64,000 nucleotides of DNA from Onchocerca lupi (lineage: Eukaryota > Nematoda > Chromadorea > Rhabditida > Onchocercidae): contig JAOVVO010000213.1 of NCBI GenBank assembly GCA_028564675.1, positions 1-64,000 on the forward strand, written 5' to 3'. The translations under genes were made by a program, and so were the position numbers. Position 1 is the first letter of the stretch, and each line of letters opens with the position of its first letter. This document shows, one piece after another, positions 53,480-64,000 of this stretch. Below the pieces are notes generated by a model. It was not told the origin of the DNA and ran no database searches. It saw nothing but the letters and a program-made list of their open reading frames with translations.

Positions 53480-56049
53480 TAATCATCAAATGTTCGAAGA
53501 ACCTATAAACATTTTTAATACCATTTCATGAATTTCAATATCACCGCAAAATCTCATTTTGTTTAAAAATTCATCAATTCCACAGAAAACAGCAATTTTT
53601 TTTTCGATATTTTTTAAAATATAATTTTGAAATCACAAAATTTTTTCATTCTTTTTGATCCAAGATATAGTTTTTACTCTTGCACTATTAAAAATGTTAC
53701 TAACTACTGCTACTGATAATGACAAAAGAATAATGAAATTTTGAACAAACAATCAACGAATACTACAAGAGTGAAAATCATCTTGAATAGAAGAATGAAA
53801 TGTATGAGAATCACAACTGAAACGTTGGATAAATAAGAAGTCGGTTGAATCAAATTACAACCAAGTAACCGATATTAAGTCATAACTAAGCCATAAATGT
53901 CACATAAAACATGCAAATTATTGACCACAGTAAGATGGCTATTATTAATGTTATCGAAATGCGACAACACACAGAAATTTCCGTCCGATCATTACGACAG
54001 TATATTTGCGTCCGATCTTACGTTCTCGTAGCGATACGTTTCGCTTTCCGTCTTTACTTCCTTAACTTTGTAGAGCTATATTTAGCCTTCTATCCTTATG
54101 CCAGAGCTATATATGAGATCTTTTGTCCTCATTTCTCAATCTCATAAAGACATATCTAGCCTTCTGGCTTCACTTCTTAATCTTCATAGCAGTAACTATT
54201 CCCAATGAGAACAACTAACCCAAAAGCACGGTACCACTCACATTTAAAAATATAATTGAATTTAATCTTGAACAACTGACACCTAGTAACGAATAAGACG
54301 CAAATTTCATCAAATTGAGTGCTCCAAGTGTGGATGAAGGATCTTATCAGTAATTGATTTTTGATTGATTGCACATCTTATCACTAATCTCCCAATGCTT
54401 ATTTCTTTCATGCGTGCAAGACAGTTATATACCGTACTAGCTGGTTAGTCTGGTACATACAAGACATTTACTACCGTAACAGCTTCTCATCCCGTTCAAG
54501 CAAGACATTTGCTTCCGTGCATTTATGATATGTCGCTACCGTAACCTTCAGTACAAATTCTTTCTCTTCATATTTATGCATGTATATGTTATTTATATGT
54601 GCAGATATGCTCATCGAGAAATCCCGATGAATAATTTGTAATTTTCTGTTAGCAATAGGTAAAATTGTCAACAATTAGCATTCAAAATACTATTGAGTAT
54701 GCAAAGATACGATGAAAATCTTTTCAACCAATTAACTATTATAAACAGTACCAGAATTGAATTTACAACTTATCCATACTCATTCAATAAGAACAAAAAA
54801 AAAAGAAAAACTGAAAATAACAAAAAATTTGAAAAATTGGTAATTTTTTTAATATCATCATAGGTATTTCAAAATTATTACATGATTTCATGATCCTTTA
54901 TTGTTTTTCAAAATTATTACATGATTCCTTAAAAGTTTAGCTATCTATCAAAGGCAACAGAAAAGTGAGGATAATTTCTTCATCGTGTATAGATTGTACT
55001 AATGGAAAGGTTGCATTTATAGAAGTTATTTTGAACTGTGACAAATTGCCTGTCAAAAATTCATTTTTCTCCGAAATATTGATCACATAGATTATATTTT
55101 TGCTTTACTGGAGCACAATGAGAATTGAATCAATCATGTTTGAAAAAAAAATATATATATAGCGATAAATTATAGCTTGGGCAATGCTCATATAAAATAT
55201 GAAAATTTTGAGTGCTATTAATTTAATTTAATTTAAGAAAAAAACCTATTTAAAATAATATATAATAAAAATACACTTAGATTGTTAAGTTATGTTGGGG
55301 TATGGCCCAGTTGTGGTCTAAACTATTAATTTTTTTTTTTTTTTTTTGCAGAAACTGTTATCTGCAAAATATTCTTTCATGCAATAAAAAAATGATAATA
55401 ATTCGATACGAAGGGCAAAACTGAAAAATATATTAAAATTATTGCTCGCAAAATGTATTCTCATACAACAAAAAAAAAGAAAGAAAAAAAATTAATAGTT
55501 CAACACTAAAGATGAAGAATGGAGCTAAAAACAATCCCTCAGTGATCTCTGATGGATATGAATGGAGGATTAAATGAAAAAATTCTACGGTATCACAGTT
55601 TTCTTCCAGGTTTCCACAAGAAGCCAATAAATAAAAAAAGTGACGAAAAAGAAATCTAGAAATAATAAGTGTTTCGTAAAGATATATTATATTGAATATG
55701 AATATATCACTAAATATGATTGAATTATTTTTACCAATTATAGAATTAGAGAAATTGTGTTTTTGAGATAAATACTTGGTAAAGTGAACTTTTGACCTTT
55801 GAGTCAAAATAGATTGAACAAACTGGACAAGGAATAAATCACATCCGCAGTTTTTTCTTCATACTTTGTTCATCAGATACCACCACGGGAAAACGTCCAC
55901 ACTAAGCTCATTTGTCATTGGAAGCGAATACAACGATGCATAGATACTGAAATATCTTTCAGAGAAAATCAACGAAGTATCGCTTCTGACGATCATTAGG
56001 ATTCATTGTTATCCAAAATAATGTAACATCCGAATATCTTACATATCAA
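53480..56049. other. Intergenic region upstream of EDRF1
   Basis: No gene is supported. It probably includes the EDRF1 promoter. Small degenerate direct repeats are present: TATATTTAGCCTTCT-like strings at about 54070-54165, CAAGACATTTACTACCGTAA at 54460 with a relative at 54501, and CAAAATTATTACATGATT twice at about 54870-54925. An AT microsatellite lies at about 55150-55160 and a poly-T run at about 55331-55349. Confidence 0.45.
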
Positions 56050-56560
56050 GTATGATCCCTAAAGAATTCACATTGTCGGAAAAATCCGAAAGATGATTTA
56101 TTATAAGCAAGGAGTGTCGCAGGTCAAGAAGCGCGAAAATAGTTTCAAATGGAGCAACAAGCCGACAAACATATTTGCCGCCAAAATGATAAACAAAGCG
56201 AGATCGGCCAATAAGGGAAGACACATTAGAGAATAGCAAAATAGAAGAAGCACCGGAAGGATCTAAAAGATTCGCATTTCAGAACAAAATCAGTTTTTTT
56301 AGAACGACACAGCAATAGTTCAACCCAATTTGGAGTTTGTACTCCGACACAGCGACAATTTCTACAGTGTCGCATCGATAGCAACGAAAAAATCCAGTAA
56401 TCAATTTGATTGGATATTCTCAAATAATTGTTTGTACGTAAAGGAAGAGTGACTTTTTCGTCTATCAACAAAATTTTTTTACAGAAGGATTCGTATCTGT
56501 CACTCAATAATAAAATTAACTTTTCCGACAAACGCATTCCAGAAGTAGCTAAAAAGCAGT
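56050..56560 (+). mobile_element. Interspersed LTR-like repeat copy A
   Basis: Matches the copies at 61.3 and 62.2 kb in the same orientation. Collinear landmarks are AATCCGAAAGATGA (about 56087), a GCGCGA..ATAGTTTCAAATGG block, ATATTTGCCGCCAAAA, GATCGGCCAAT, TTTTCGTCTATCAACAAAAT near 56460, GGATTCGTATCTGTCAC, and CATTCCAGAAGTAGCT at the right end. No coding capacity. The right end lies within 40 bases of the last SH2-gene exon. Confidence 0.55.
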
Positions 56561-56580
56561 AAAAAATGTGGAAAAATCTT

Positions 56581-57761
56581 TCAAATAAGATCATACGTAT
56601 AATATTTAACAAGTGCTTCAATGCTAATAAATTCTGGAGGCTCTTTATCACCGCAATCTACATAGAGTAAATTTGTACGAAGATTTTCATCAAATCGTTC
56701 TTTGATCAAATAATGGCTGAAATTGATAAGTTAATCACGATATTTTTATCTATCAGTATTTTTAAAAATATTCTATTTTTTATGTTTATTTCATTTTCCA
56801 TTTTTTTTCTATTCTTAATCGATTTGTTAATTAAACATTTCATAAAACTATTCTTTTTGTAATTTTTTAAATTAAGAAAAATAAAAAGCAGAAAAAATGT
56901 GGAAAAATCTTTGAAATAAATTATATGTACAATATTCAAATTTTTTTAAAACATAATAAAGCTTTAATTTTTAAATCAAAAAAATTCTTTTAATTTGAAA
57001 GCTAAGGCTCATCGTTAATAATGAGCTTGAGCTTCCAAATCAGATGAGGCTCGAGAAAGCGAATATTAGATTGGTTTTCAATTAAGTACTCTATGTTAAT
57101 GAGAAATAATGACCAAGATTGATTTTTTGGATCAACATATTTGCCAAATTATCTTGGATGAACATTTGACAAGAAAATCAAAATTGGTATATTTGGCCAA
57201 GATTCTCATAGATACTATGTTGCATTTTTATTTCACTGAACACATTACATTAAAACTTAACTGATTCAAAAAAATTCCAATTTTTGTACAATGATTTATA
57301 TGAACTGTCAATTAAGGCGGAATATTTTAAACTTATTGTTGACACCGATCTTAATAATATGCAAATGAAATACTTACAAAAAATCGCCATGACTATTTTT
57401 GTAAACAATGCATAGTAATATCTTCGTATCGTTCATTTCTTTGAGTGAGTGATATATCTGTCCAAATATTTCATTTAATTTATTGAAAATGACAACGATA
57501 TATCGAAATATTGCATAAAATATTATCCACTTTTCGCAGTATTTTGAAAACTAAGCCATTAACTAATTGCTGATTATTTTATTGCTTATTTGGCAATTAA
57601 TTCATAATTTCAATATATCATTTTTTTTATTGTATTAACATACTCTAAATGCAGTATTTCGTGAGATGAATGATTCAGCAGTTTGTGGTGTAACGATCCC
57701 AATATAATATCGTTTTAATGGAAATGCTGAATTATCATCGATAGCATTCGATTCTTTTGTT
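56581..57761 (-). CDS. SH2-domain protein, three core exons (partial model)
   Basis: Exons, high to low: 57761-57644, 57457-57378, 56716-56597; phases agree (0, then 2). Reading on past 56597 gives YTYDLI and a TGA at 56583-56581; alternatively a donor at 56596 could join a short exon at 56548-56500 made of repeat sequence. The encoded domain follows the SH2 order: RYYIGIVTPQTAESFI (start and helix A), AFRIYHS (strand B), KILLCIVYKNSHGDFFHYLI (strands C-D, HY retained), LLYVDCG, then PPEFISIEALVKYYTYDLI (helix B and end). SH2 domains bind phosphotyrosine peptides. Here the place of the invariant FLVRES arginine reads Tyr, and the helix-A arginine position reads Pro, so normal binding is doubtful. 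The exon at 57761 needs a preceding exon ending in phase 2, which I did not find. I cannot name the gene. Confidence 0.6.
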
Positions 57762-58797
57762 CTAAAAGCGAAGAAAGTTTGCTACATCTAATAAATGAAT
57801 TACAAGAATAGTCTAGTATCACAATATCGGTCAAATTTCATGAATTTAGCACTGCTAAATTCAGTTATATTTCTGATTATTGCCGTTTAATGTTTTCGAT
57901 ACTGTAACTGCAATAAAATGCAATTCATTAATAATGAGCAAAATTGACTTGCTCGATTCCTCCTTGACAGCATCTCTTTCGCAAATATATTCTTGGCCCA
58001 TAAGTCGCGTGAATTTAAATTCCGCAAATCTAAATAGAAAATTAATTGCAATAAGTAATATTTCTTTTCGTGTATTTTGTCTTTTATTTTCTTTTTTCTC
58101 TTTTTTCAATTCCTTTATTTCTTAATTTCTTATCAAAGAAAGAGAAAAAAAAAGGAAAGAAATTTACGAATTCGCGCGTTGTAATCGAAGTAGAGGTGGC
58201 CCTTCTCCTTCGTAAGCGAAACTCTAAAATTGATTCATTTAAAAATTTTCAATTGATTACCTTCCGAAAAAGCATTATGTAAAATCTGTTGAATGAATAG
58301 TTTGTAATAAAAAGAAAAAAAAAAATATTCACACTGATCTGTTAAATGTGCATGTGATATTTTATAATCTAAAATGGAATTATTGAATGAACTTCTTATA
58401 TTAATTAAAACTAATTTAGTCAAAGATATAGGAATTCTTTAAGAAAGCTTTTCATTTAACGGCCCAACGAAAATGATGTTGTAGATGCCATGAAATTGGC
58501 ACAATCTTACAATCCACTCATTTCAAAGCTAAACCGAGAATCTGTTGGATGAGCAGAACCCAAATGAACTTGGTCCAGTCCTACAATCCACCCATATTTT
58601 TTGATTTGAAACAAATGATGGTGTGGACAAATTCAGGATTCTTTAAATATTCTACATAACTAATCGCTTAATTCATCGCTACTTTTATTCACAATCGATA
58701 ATTGCTCCTTAATATGTTTGCATTTTTTAAATTTGATTTATTGAGCACAAAAATTGCTATAACGATGTAGGAGTATGGTAATCTCCCGGAAAATTAC

Positions 58798-59017
58798 CGC
58801 AGATGATTGTTCGTTTCGGGTTAAAGTTTCCGTCGATACCGTCTTCAGCGCAATTGAACATTTATGCCCATGCAGGCAACATTTCTGAAGAATTTTCCCA
58901 ACAATTCAATATTCAACTTTCTCGCTTAAATTTCTTTAGAAAAAGAATAATACTCACAACTGGCTCACTTGATGCACATTTCCATGGTTCACTTTTTGTA
59001 TTTAGATTTGAAGCCAT
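58798..59017 (-). CDS. Putative 5' exons, possibly of the SH2 gene
   Basis: The ATG at 59017-59015 (stop two codons upstream) starts 20 codons ending at 58958 before a GTGAGT donor. An acceptor CTTCAG leads to 58884-58798, 29 open codons ending at GCG|GTAATT. Both exons are phase 0 and have balanced composition. The product starts MASNLNTKSEPWKC and includes KCCLHGHKCSIALK. Link to the SH2 exons is inferred only from strand and proximity. A further minus-strand open stretch (58029 to about 57890, containing TRLMGQEYICERDAVKEESS) may be a middle exon, but its phase does not join the others as read. Confidence 0.35.
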
Positions 59018-60160
59018 TTGCTATACCTTTAATGATAAGAATGAACTTTGCGAATCCTGATTTTAGGCTCATTAAAGTTTCTGGAAAGCCTTAAAACTCA
59101 TAGAATTATGCATTACTTCTTATTCATCATAAATCTTTTTTATTCAGTTTTGTCATGCTAATTCACATCAATAATAATGTTAACAAAATAACTTCGCAAC
59201 CAACCCCTTATGCTAAGAAAATGATAAAGAAAGTTGTTTGATTTTATATATTCTTTAGAATTACGAAAATTTGACTAGAATCAAAAGCTATTTTGAATAG
59301 AATTTTGAAGAAAATTTGAATGACAAGCTAAATACAGAATATCATTATGCCATTTTGTGTTTAAAGGAAACTCTGCTATAGGCAACGTGAGATCATGTTT
59401 AAGTATCTGAATTTCTTAGAAAAATTCAAATTTTTTGGGAGGAAAATAGCTCAAGTGATGGATATTTAATAGCGGATAGTTATTTTAGACAAACTTTTTT
59501 AATTTATTTTGATTTCAAACACAAAATATGTTTGACATTTTCGTTGTTATAGCTTAAAAAAACTTCAGAAACTTTCCTTTCCTTCTTTTTTTTTTTTCCT
59601 AGAAAATAAATGAAATGATGGAAACCAACATTCGTGCAATAGTCATCAAATCCTTTTCTTTCTCAGCCTTGATTTTATTAATACAAAAATCTTCTAGAAT
59701 CAAAATATTCAAATTTCATGAGCAAAAAATTGCCATTTTTTTAAACATATTTTCTCCAAAATAAAAAATCAAAACACTGGTTAGTCAATTCAGTTGAATT
59801 TGACATCTTCACAAAATATCAATGTTCTTAAGTTTCATTTTAATGAATTTTTTGAATATGACTTGATTGAATGAATATCATAATTCGAGAAATCTCGAGG
59901 AAACGACATCTATCGTTTTACATATTTTATATACTATAATTTACTTCCAGATCAAACATAGAGCTAAAACATTTTTGGTGGTGGACACAGAAAATCTTGG
60001 TTAATGAGAAATATATCGGTGCAAAATGGGAAAAAGGTAATATTACCTTTTTAACTAAAAATTAGAGTATAAAACTCATTGTTTTTGAAGAGTATAAAAT
60101 ACTGAAATTGATTTTTACTTCTGTTTGAACCAAACAACTAAAAAAAAAAAAAGAAAAAAT
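59018..60160. other. Non-coding, no recognised content
   Basis: AT-rich sequence without credible exons on either strand. It ends in a poly-A-rich stretch (about 60140-60160) directly before the rDNA fragment. Confidence 0.45.
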
Positions 60161-60215
60161 TAGTTATCAAAAGTCGTAACAAGTTTCCGTAGGTGAATCT
60201 GCGGAAGGATCATTA
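60161..60215 (+). pseudogene. 18S rRNA 3'-terminal fragment
   Basis: The segment CAAAAGTCGTAACAAG, then TTTCCGTAGGTGAATCTG and CGGAAGGATCATTA, is the extreme 3' end of eukaryotic 18S rRNA. Against the nearly universal AACAAGGTTTCCGTAGGTG and AACCTGCGG, one G is missing and one C is T. These sites do not normally vary, so this is a non-functional displaced copy, not part of the rDNA array. Nothing recognisable as 18S precedes it beyond about 20 bases. Confidence 0.9.
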
Positions 60216-60640
60216 TTGAGCTTCAACAACAACAAGAACAATAAAACCATTAATCATACATATTTTTTTTTTTTGTATGTAATGATCATTACTACCATCA
60301 CTTATGCCATCATCATTATTATCATTATTTTTATTAACACAAAATTTCTTTTTCAATTTAGTAACGAGAAAGAATGTTTGATAATAGATGAGTGATAATA
60401 ATGGTGATTGTTTGTGATCTGATACTTAAAAATGAATAAACGGTGATATTCGTTGGTTTCTATACTTTATCAAGTTACCGCTCGACTGTCGATAACAATG
60501 AAGATAAGGCGATAGCTTAATTGATTTTTGCCTAAAATCAATTAACTAAACTTAATTCCTTGACTAGCAATAAGTTGTAATCATTTGTAATTTGGTTCGA
60601 CAAAACAATCATTATGTATTATTTAAACTTCTTGGTATCT
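60216..60640 (+). other. ITS1-like sequence following the 18S fragment
   Basis: It continues directly after the 18S end with GAGCTTCAACAACAACAAGA, then simple-sequence-rich DNA, then a less AT-biased block (GTGATATTCGTTGGTTTCTA; CCGCTCGACTGTCGATAAC; GGCGATAGCTTAATTG). The position and style fit filarial ITS1. No 5.8S follows; the sequence passes instead into the interspersed repeat near 60640. The assignment rests on position and memory, not alignment. Confidence 0.6.
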
Positions 60641-61570
60641 AAAAAATCCGAAAGATGTAATTAGATGTATATAGGAATATTTAAAGGCCAAACAATGTCA
60701 CAACAATTATTTGTAAAACAAGGTGAAGAAACGGAACTAATGACAGTGTAAATATACCCCATTAATTAATTATCGACTAATTTTGTAAATTTCATCTCCC
60801 CATTTTATCACTATGCACAAATCTAACTCTCATCTTTGACTTTCATCTCCTAGCTTTAGCTTTAATAGTAAGACATTATTAATCAAGATCATGTTATTGT
60901 TCCGGTTGTACAATGACGACTATTACATCTCCACTATCCATGAACCTTCCCCTTTTTTACCCCAAAGGGAGTTTTTATATTAACAATGTCATTATTCCTT
61001 TGGATCCGACAAGAAGCAGCTCCATTTCTTCTACGTCCGCTTCCTTTAGAACCGTTTTCATGATATTAATCACGATATAATCTCGAATTTTGTTTCTGGA
61101 CTAATTTCGACTTGCTTTTCTGGCTGATACTCGATGAAGTATTTACTGTCGACTCTTCTGCATTTGTCGGTTAATTGACCGCAACAAGAAGATTATTCCC
61201 AACATATTTTCCTAAGAAGTTTCCGAAAATCCCCAACACAAGGAGTATAAAGATCAAGTGGTGCGACATAATTTCAACAGCAGGATAAACATGTTTACCG
61301 CCATAACGCTCTGATTCACAGATAAACAGAATGAGGTCGATCAATCATGATTCGATGCATTGGAAATTAGAAAAGGAGGAGGAGCCACCGAAAGAATTTA
61401 ATAAGCCCGGATTTTGGAGCTTAAGTTAATTCGAGTTAATTCAAGTTCGAGTTCAGTTCGTAGTTCAAGTTCGATACAGCAATAGCAACAGTTTGTGGTG
61501 CGACGAACCGAGATGTCTACTAGTTTGATCAGCACAACCAATTAAAGAGAAGATCTGAAACTTTCAAAGG
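60641..61570 (+). mobile_element. Interspersed LTR-like repeat copy B
   Basis: Begins with AAATCCGAAAGATGTAATTA then GATGTATATA, as in copies A and C, followed by TTTAAAGGCCAAACAATGTC and ACAACAATTATTTGTAAAAC. A diverged or inserted middle follows. The core resumes at about 61240 with AAAGATCAAGTGGTGCGACA, ATGTTTACCGCCATAACG and GAGGTCGATCAATCATG, then CGATACAGCAATAGCAACAG. It abuts the ITS1-like sequence on its left. Confidence 0.5.
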
Positions 61571-62039
61571 AAGAAAAGATCTCGGTCTAACACCGCTAGA
61601 TCAAAGCATTTTGAGCTGGTAATTAAACCGAATAATATCATTACTGTTTCATTACTGTTGTTGACATTGCTGTAAAATATATGATTGGATGATTCAAATG
61701 GATGACATCGATCATTTAGGCGGAAGATATTGGAACATAAATTTAGAAATTGATTAAACTCGACAATGTAAAAGGAGACATTTTCGTCTAGATGTGGCAT
61801 GCTGTATTTTATATTGGCCTATTGAAATGTCTAAGAAATCATTCTATTTCGGACTTCATGCAATTTAGTAATTATTTCGTCTGTTTACGCGAAAAGAATG
61901 ATGAAATTGGATGTTTTTTGTGCTCCTCCTAATAATTCTCAGTCTAGAATAATTACATTCAAAACTAATTGAAGTTTATCCGGAAGAGGACCCAAAATGT
62001 TCTTCCTGAAAGTCTCGATCTCCTTTCGATCAGGAAGGT
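61571..62039. other. Unassigned sequence between repeat copies
   Basis: A minus-strand frame of 78 codons (61800-61564) is open with fairly balanced composition, but has no family resemblance or splice partners and lies between repeat copies, so it is not called. It may be internal sequence of the mobile element. Confidence 0.3.
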
Positions 62040-62545
62040 CAGAATATTTCGGATGATTTAATTAGATGTATATATGGATATATAAAGGTCAAATAGCGGG
62101 AAGATGTTGACGAAGTTAAAGGAAGTAATCATAATGAAAAAGAGATGTTAAAGGTCAAATAGTGCCAGGACAATTATTTTAAACAAGAAGTGCTAAAGAT
62201 CAAATGGCGCGACATAGTTTCAAAGGCACGATGAACGTTTTTACCGCCAAAACGGTCCGAGTAACAGGCAAAGAAAAAGAAGTCGACCAATCATGCGGCG
62301 TTCGAAGCGACATTCAGCAGTAGCAGTAATACGACAATTCAGTTGAGCAATATTCTTTTCTATGAGTGAAAAGAAAAGAATAAGCCAGTGATCACTTTGC
62401 TTGAATATTTTCTAATCATTTTTTGTAACGATGAATCACTTTTCCGTCAATCAATAAAACTTTTTACAAACGGATTCTTCTCTATCACAACGTAACAAAA
62501 AAGACATTCCAGAGAGTTAATATGTCGATACTTCTGTTCATTATT
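62040..62545 (+). mobile_element. Interspersed LTR-like repeat copy C
   Basis: The best-preserved copy. Order of landmarks: TTTCGGATGATTTAATTAGA then TGTATATA; ATGTTAAAGGTCAAATAGTG; AAGTGCTAAAGATCAAATGG then CGCGACATAGTTTCAA; GTTTTTACCGCCAAAACGG; GAAGTCGACCAATCATG; CAGTAGCAGTAATACGACAA then TTCAGTTGAGCAATATTC; TTTTCCGTCAATCAATAAAA then CTTTTTACAAACGGATTC; CATTCCAGAGAGTTAATATG. A promoter-like half followed by AATAAA resembles an LTR, but no TG..CA ends, primer-binding site or target duplication was established. Confidence 0.55.
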
Positions 62546-62795
62546 ATTATCTGTGATATAAGCGGGAATTACTATTATTTATGATAAAGATGGACCGATA
62601 AAGGTGGGAGAATAAAGGTTAAATGGTACTAGCCGAAAGAGGGTGCTGATAAATTAATTTTTTTTTATTCGAAGATTATTAGAAGGGAGAGGATTTTGAA
62701 GGCTTTTTTTTTTTTAAATATTGATCAATTTAGGATTAATATTGGTAAAAATAGAATAAGCTGGAAATTTTAATGATAAGCAGTGGAGGATCGTC
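62546..62795. other. Short upstream region of the 114-residue gene
   Basis: Contains one more repeat-like module (AATAAAGGTTAAATGGTACT, about 62613) and a poly-T run at about 62704-62714. It must serve as the 5' region of the plus-strand gene starting at 62796. Confidence 0.35.
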
Positions 62796-63975
62796 ATGAT
62801 GCAAAACGTGATGTCACCAACATTTAATATGGTTCCTATTCCATCAGAAATGCAAGAATTATTACAACCATATGGTGTTGAACGGCATATGACAGCATAT
62901 TTCGACCGTAATGAACCTAACAGGTAAGAAATGCCATGAATAACGAATCATTAAATTTAAAAATTATCCGTTAAGTTCGAAGAAATTAGGATTTCGAAAC
63001 AACATTACAAATCGAATTTGATTCGAACAAATACTAAAAAATTTCGAAAACAAAGAAAAAAATCCAACTCGAATAATGGTGAAAACTTGCCTTACTAACG
63101 CTTAGCCTTAATTAAAAGTTGTTAAAGGCACTATTTGATTTAAATTCATAATTTGAATTTGAAAATAAGATACATGGTTGCAAAAGTAGGAAAAAATAAT
63201 GAAGCATAACATTCAAGCAGAAAAATGATGTTATGATCATAAATTGATTGATGTTTTTCCCATTTGAATGTTACGTAAATTCATACGTAGCTTTGTATAA
63301 TTTAACAAATAATAAATATATTTCAGAATTTATGTGAATGCTTATGGACAATTGCATTTTATCGATTTATCCGCGATTAATTCAGATAATAATAATGTTG
63401 TACCGGTTGGATGATTTGCTTTCTATACTTTACTGATGTGATCTTTTTACATAATCAATTTCAAACATATTACATTCATTAAGTATTGACATAAATAATG
63501 ATTAAATTTAGTGCGGATTGAAAATGCTACCTGTTGTCGAAATAGGAGACGATATGGGAAATGGAGTACAGGTTGTTGCTATTATTTGTTTTGCATCAAA
63601 TTTGTTGAAAATTGTGTTGTCTTGGCAGAATAATTAATTTTTTCACTTGTTTTTTTTTCTTTTTTTTTTTCTTTTAAAGTTATTCTTCAGTCATAGAGAC
63701 AACAATTCCATTCATAATTTTAAGTTTTTGAACAAAACACTAAGATGAGTGAAAAGGAAATATTTACAATTTAATCTATATTGGACAAATATTTATGTGA
63801 AATATTGTCATATATATGATAAATCAGCTTAAATAGTGAGATGGAAGATTATTTCTATCTAATGGGTGCATAATAGAAAAGAAAAACTTTTTTCTAGAAT
63901 TTGGCTCTAAAAGCTTGTGAATTAGCTCAAAATGATCCAGTTGTTCAAGATGATTTGGAAAATGAATTAAATTAA
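62796..63975 (+). CDS. Small uncharacterised protein, 4 exons, 114 residues
   Basis: Exons 62796-62923, 63327-63405, 63512-63571 and 63898-63975; every junction is GT..AG with agreeing phase, ending in TAA at 63973-63975. Two consecutive in-frame ATGs start it (62796 and 62799). The product has no signal peptide or membrane segment. It contains PIPSEMQELLQPYGVERHM, AYFDRNEPNRIYVNAYGQLH, FIDLSAINSDNNN and an acidic C-terminus (NDPVVQDDLENELN). I do not recognise a family; it may be a conserved nematode protein of unknown function. The even residue mix and consistent splicing argue strongly that it is real. It lies about 250 bases after a repeat copy and is nearly cut by the window end, so a longer alternative 3' form cannot be excluded. 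Confidence 0.75.
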
Positions 63976-64000
63976 GTGCTTCAACGAGTTTTATCAAAAC

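Noticed and set aside
57680..57710. Fifth copy of the interspersed repeat, from a shared GTTTGTGGTG string
   Set aside because: The similarity is limited to about 20 bases and the region is an SH2 exon; likely chance.
57880..58125. Plus-strand 81-codon frame
   Set aside because: Overlaps a minus-strand open stretch with better protein character; no plus-strand splice partners.

Overview
The window is nuclear DNA of a nematode, most likely a filarial/spirurid parasite. The evidence is: very AT-rich sequence full of homopolymer T and A runs; short exons split by many small GT..AG introns; an innexin (an invertebrate gap-junction family); a TTBK/CK1-like kinase of a type expanded in nematodes; and an 18S rRNA tail running into ITS1-like sequence that resembles filarial rDNA as far as I can recall it. 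There are no bacterial operons, phage genes, CRISPR arrays or recognisable tRNAs.

Layout. 1-10.9 kb: gene-poor, homopolymer-rich flank with one unexplained exon-like segment (5833-5973) and a TTCTAGAA cluster that includes a perfect four-unit heat-shock-type element (9823-9840). 10.9-21.3 kb, plus strand: a 13-exon innexin of about 557 residues. 22.8-29.7 kb, minus strand: a 19-exon ZC3H14/SUT-2 (Nab2-type) poly(A)-RNA-binding protein of about 826 residues, convergent with the innexin. 31.4-32.6 kb: a degraded mobile element. 32.7-36.15 kb, minus: an 8-exon TTBK/CK1-like kinase of 337 residues. 36.2-42.5 kb: apparently empty intergenic DNA with some perfect hairpins. 42.5-53.5 kb, minus: an EDRF1 homologue of about 1350 residues in some 28 exons. 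56.6-59.0 kb, minus: a partly resolved SH2-domain gene whose phosphotyrosine pocket looks degenerate. 60.16-60.64 kb: a displaced rDNA fragment. 56.05-56.56, 60.64-61.57 and 62.04-62.55 kb: copies of one interspersed, LTR-like repeat family, also present inverted at 31.8-32.4 kb. 62.8-63.98 kb, plus: a small unrecognised 4-exon gene of 114 residues.

Gene models were built by reading both strands and requiring GT..AG introns with matching codon phase across every junction. This holds throughout the innexin, SUT-2, the kinase and the 114-residue gene. It holds for all EDRF1 junctions except the first, and for the three SH2 core exons. Family names rest on remembered motifs, not on database searches. 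The genes do not form one pathway. They look like independently transcribed housekeeping and neuronal genes: junction channel, poly(A) RNA control, protein kinase, transcription-factor-like TPR protein and adaptor. The most unusual material is at the right: degraded rDNA abutting a repeat family, and a repeat copy touching the end of the SH2 gene.
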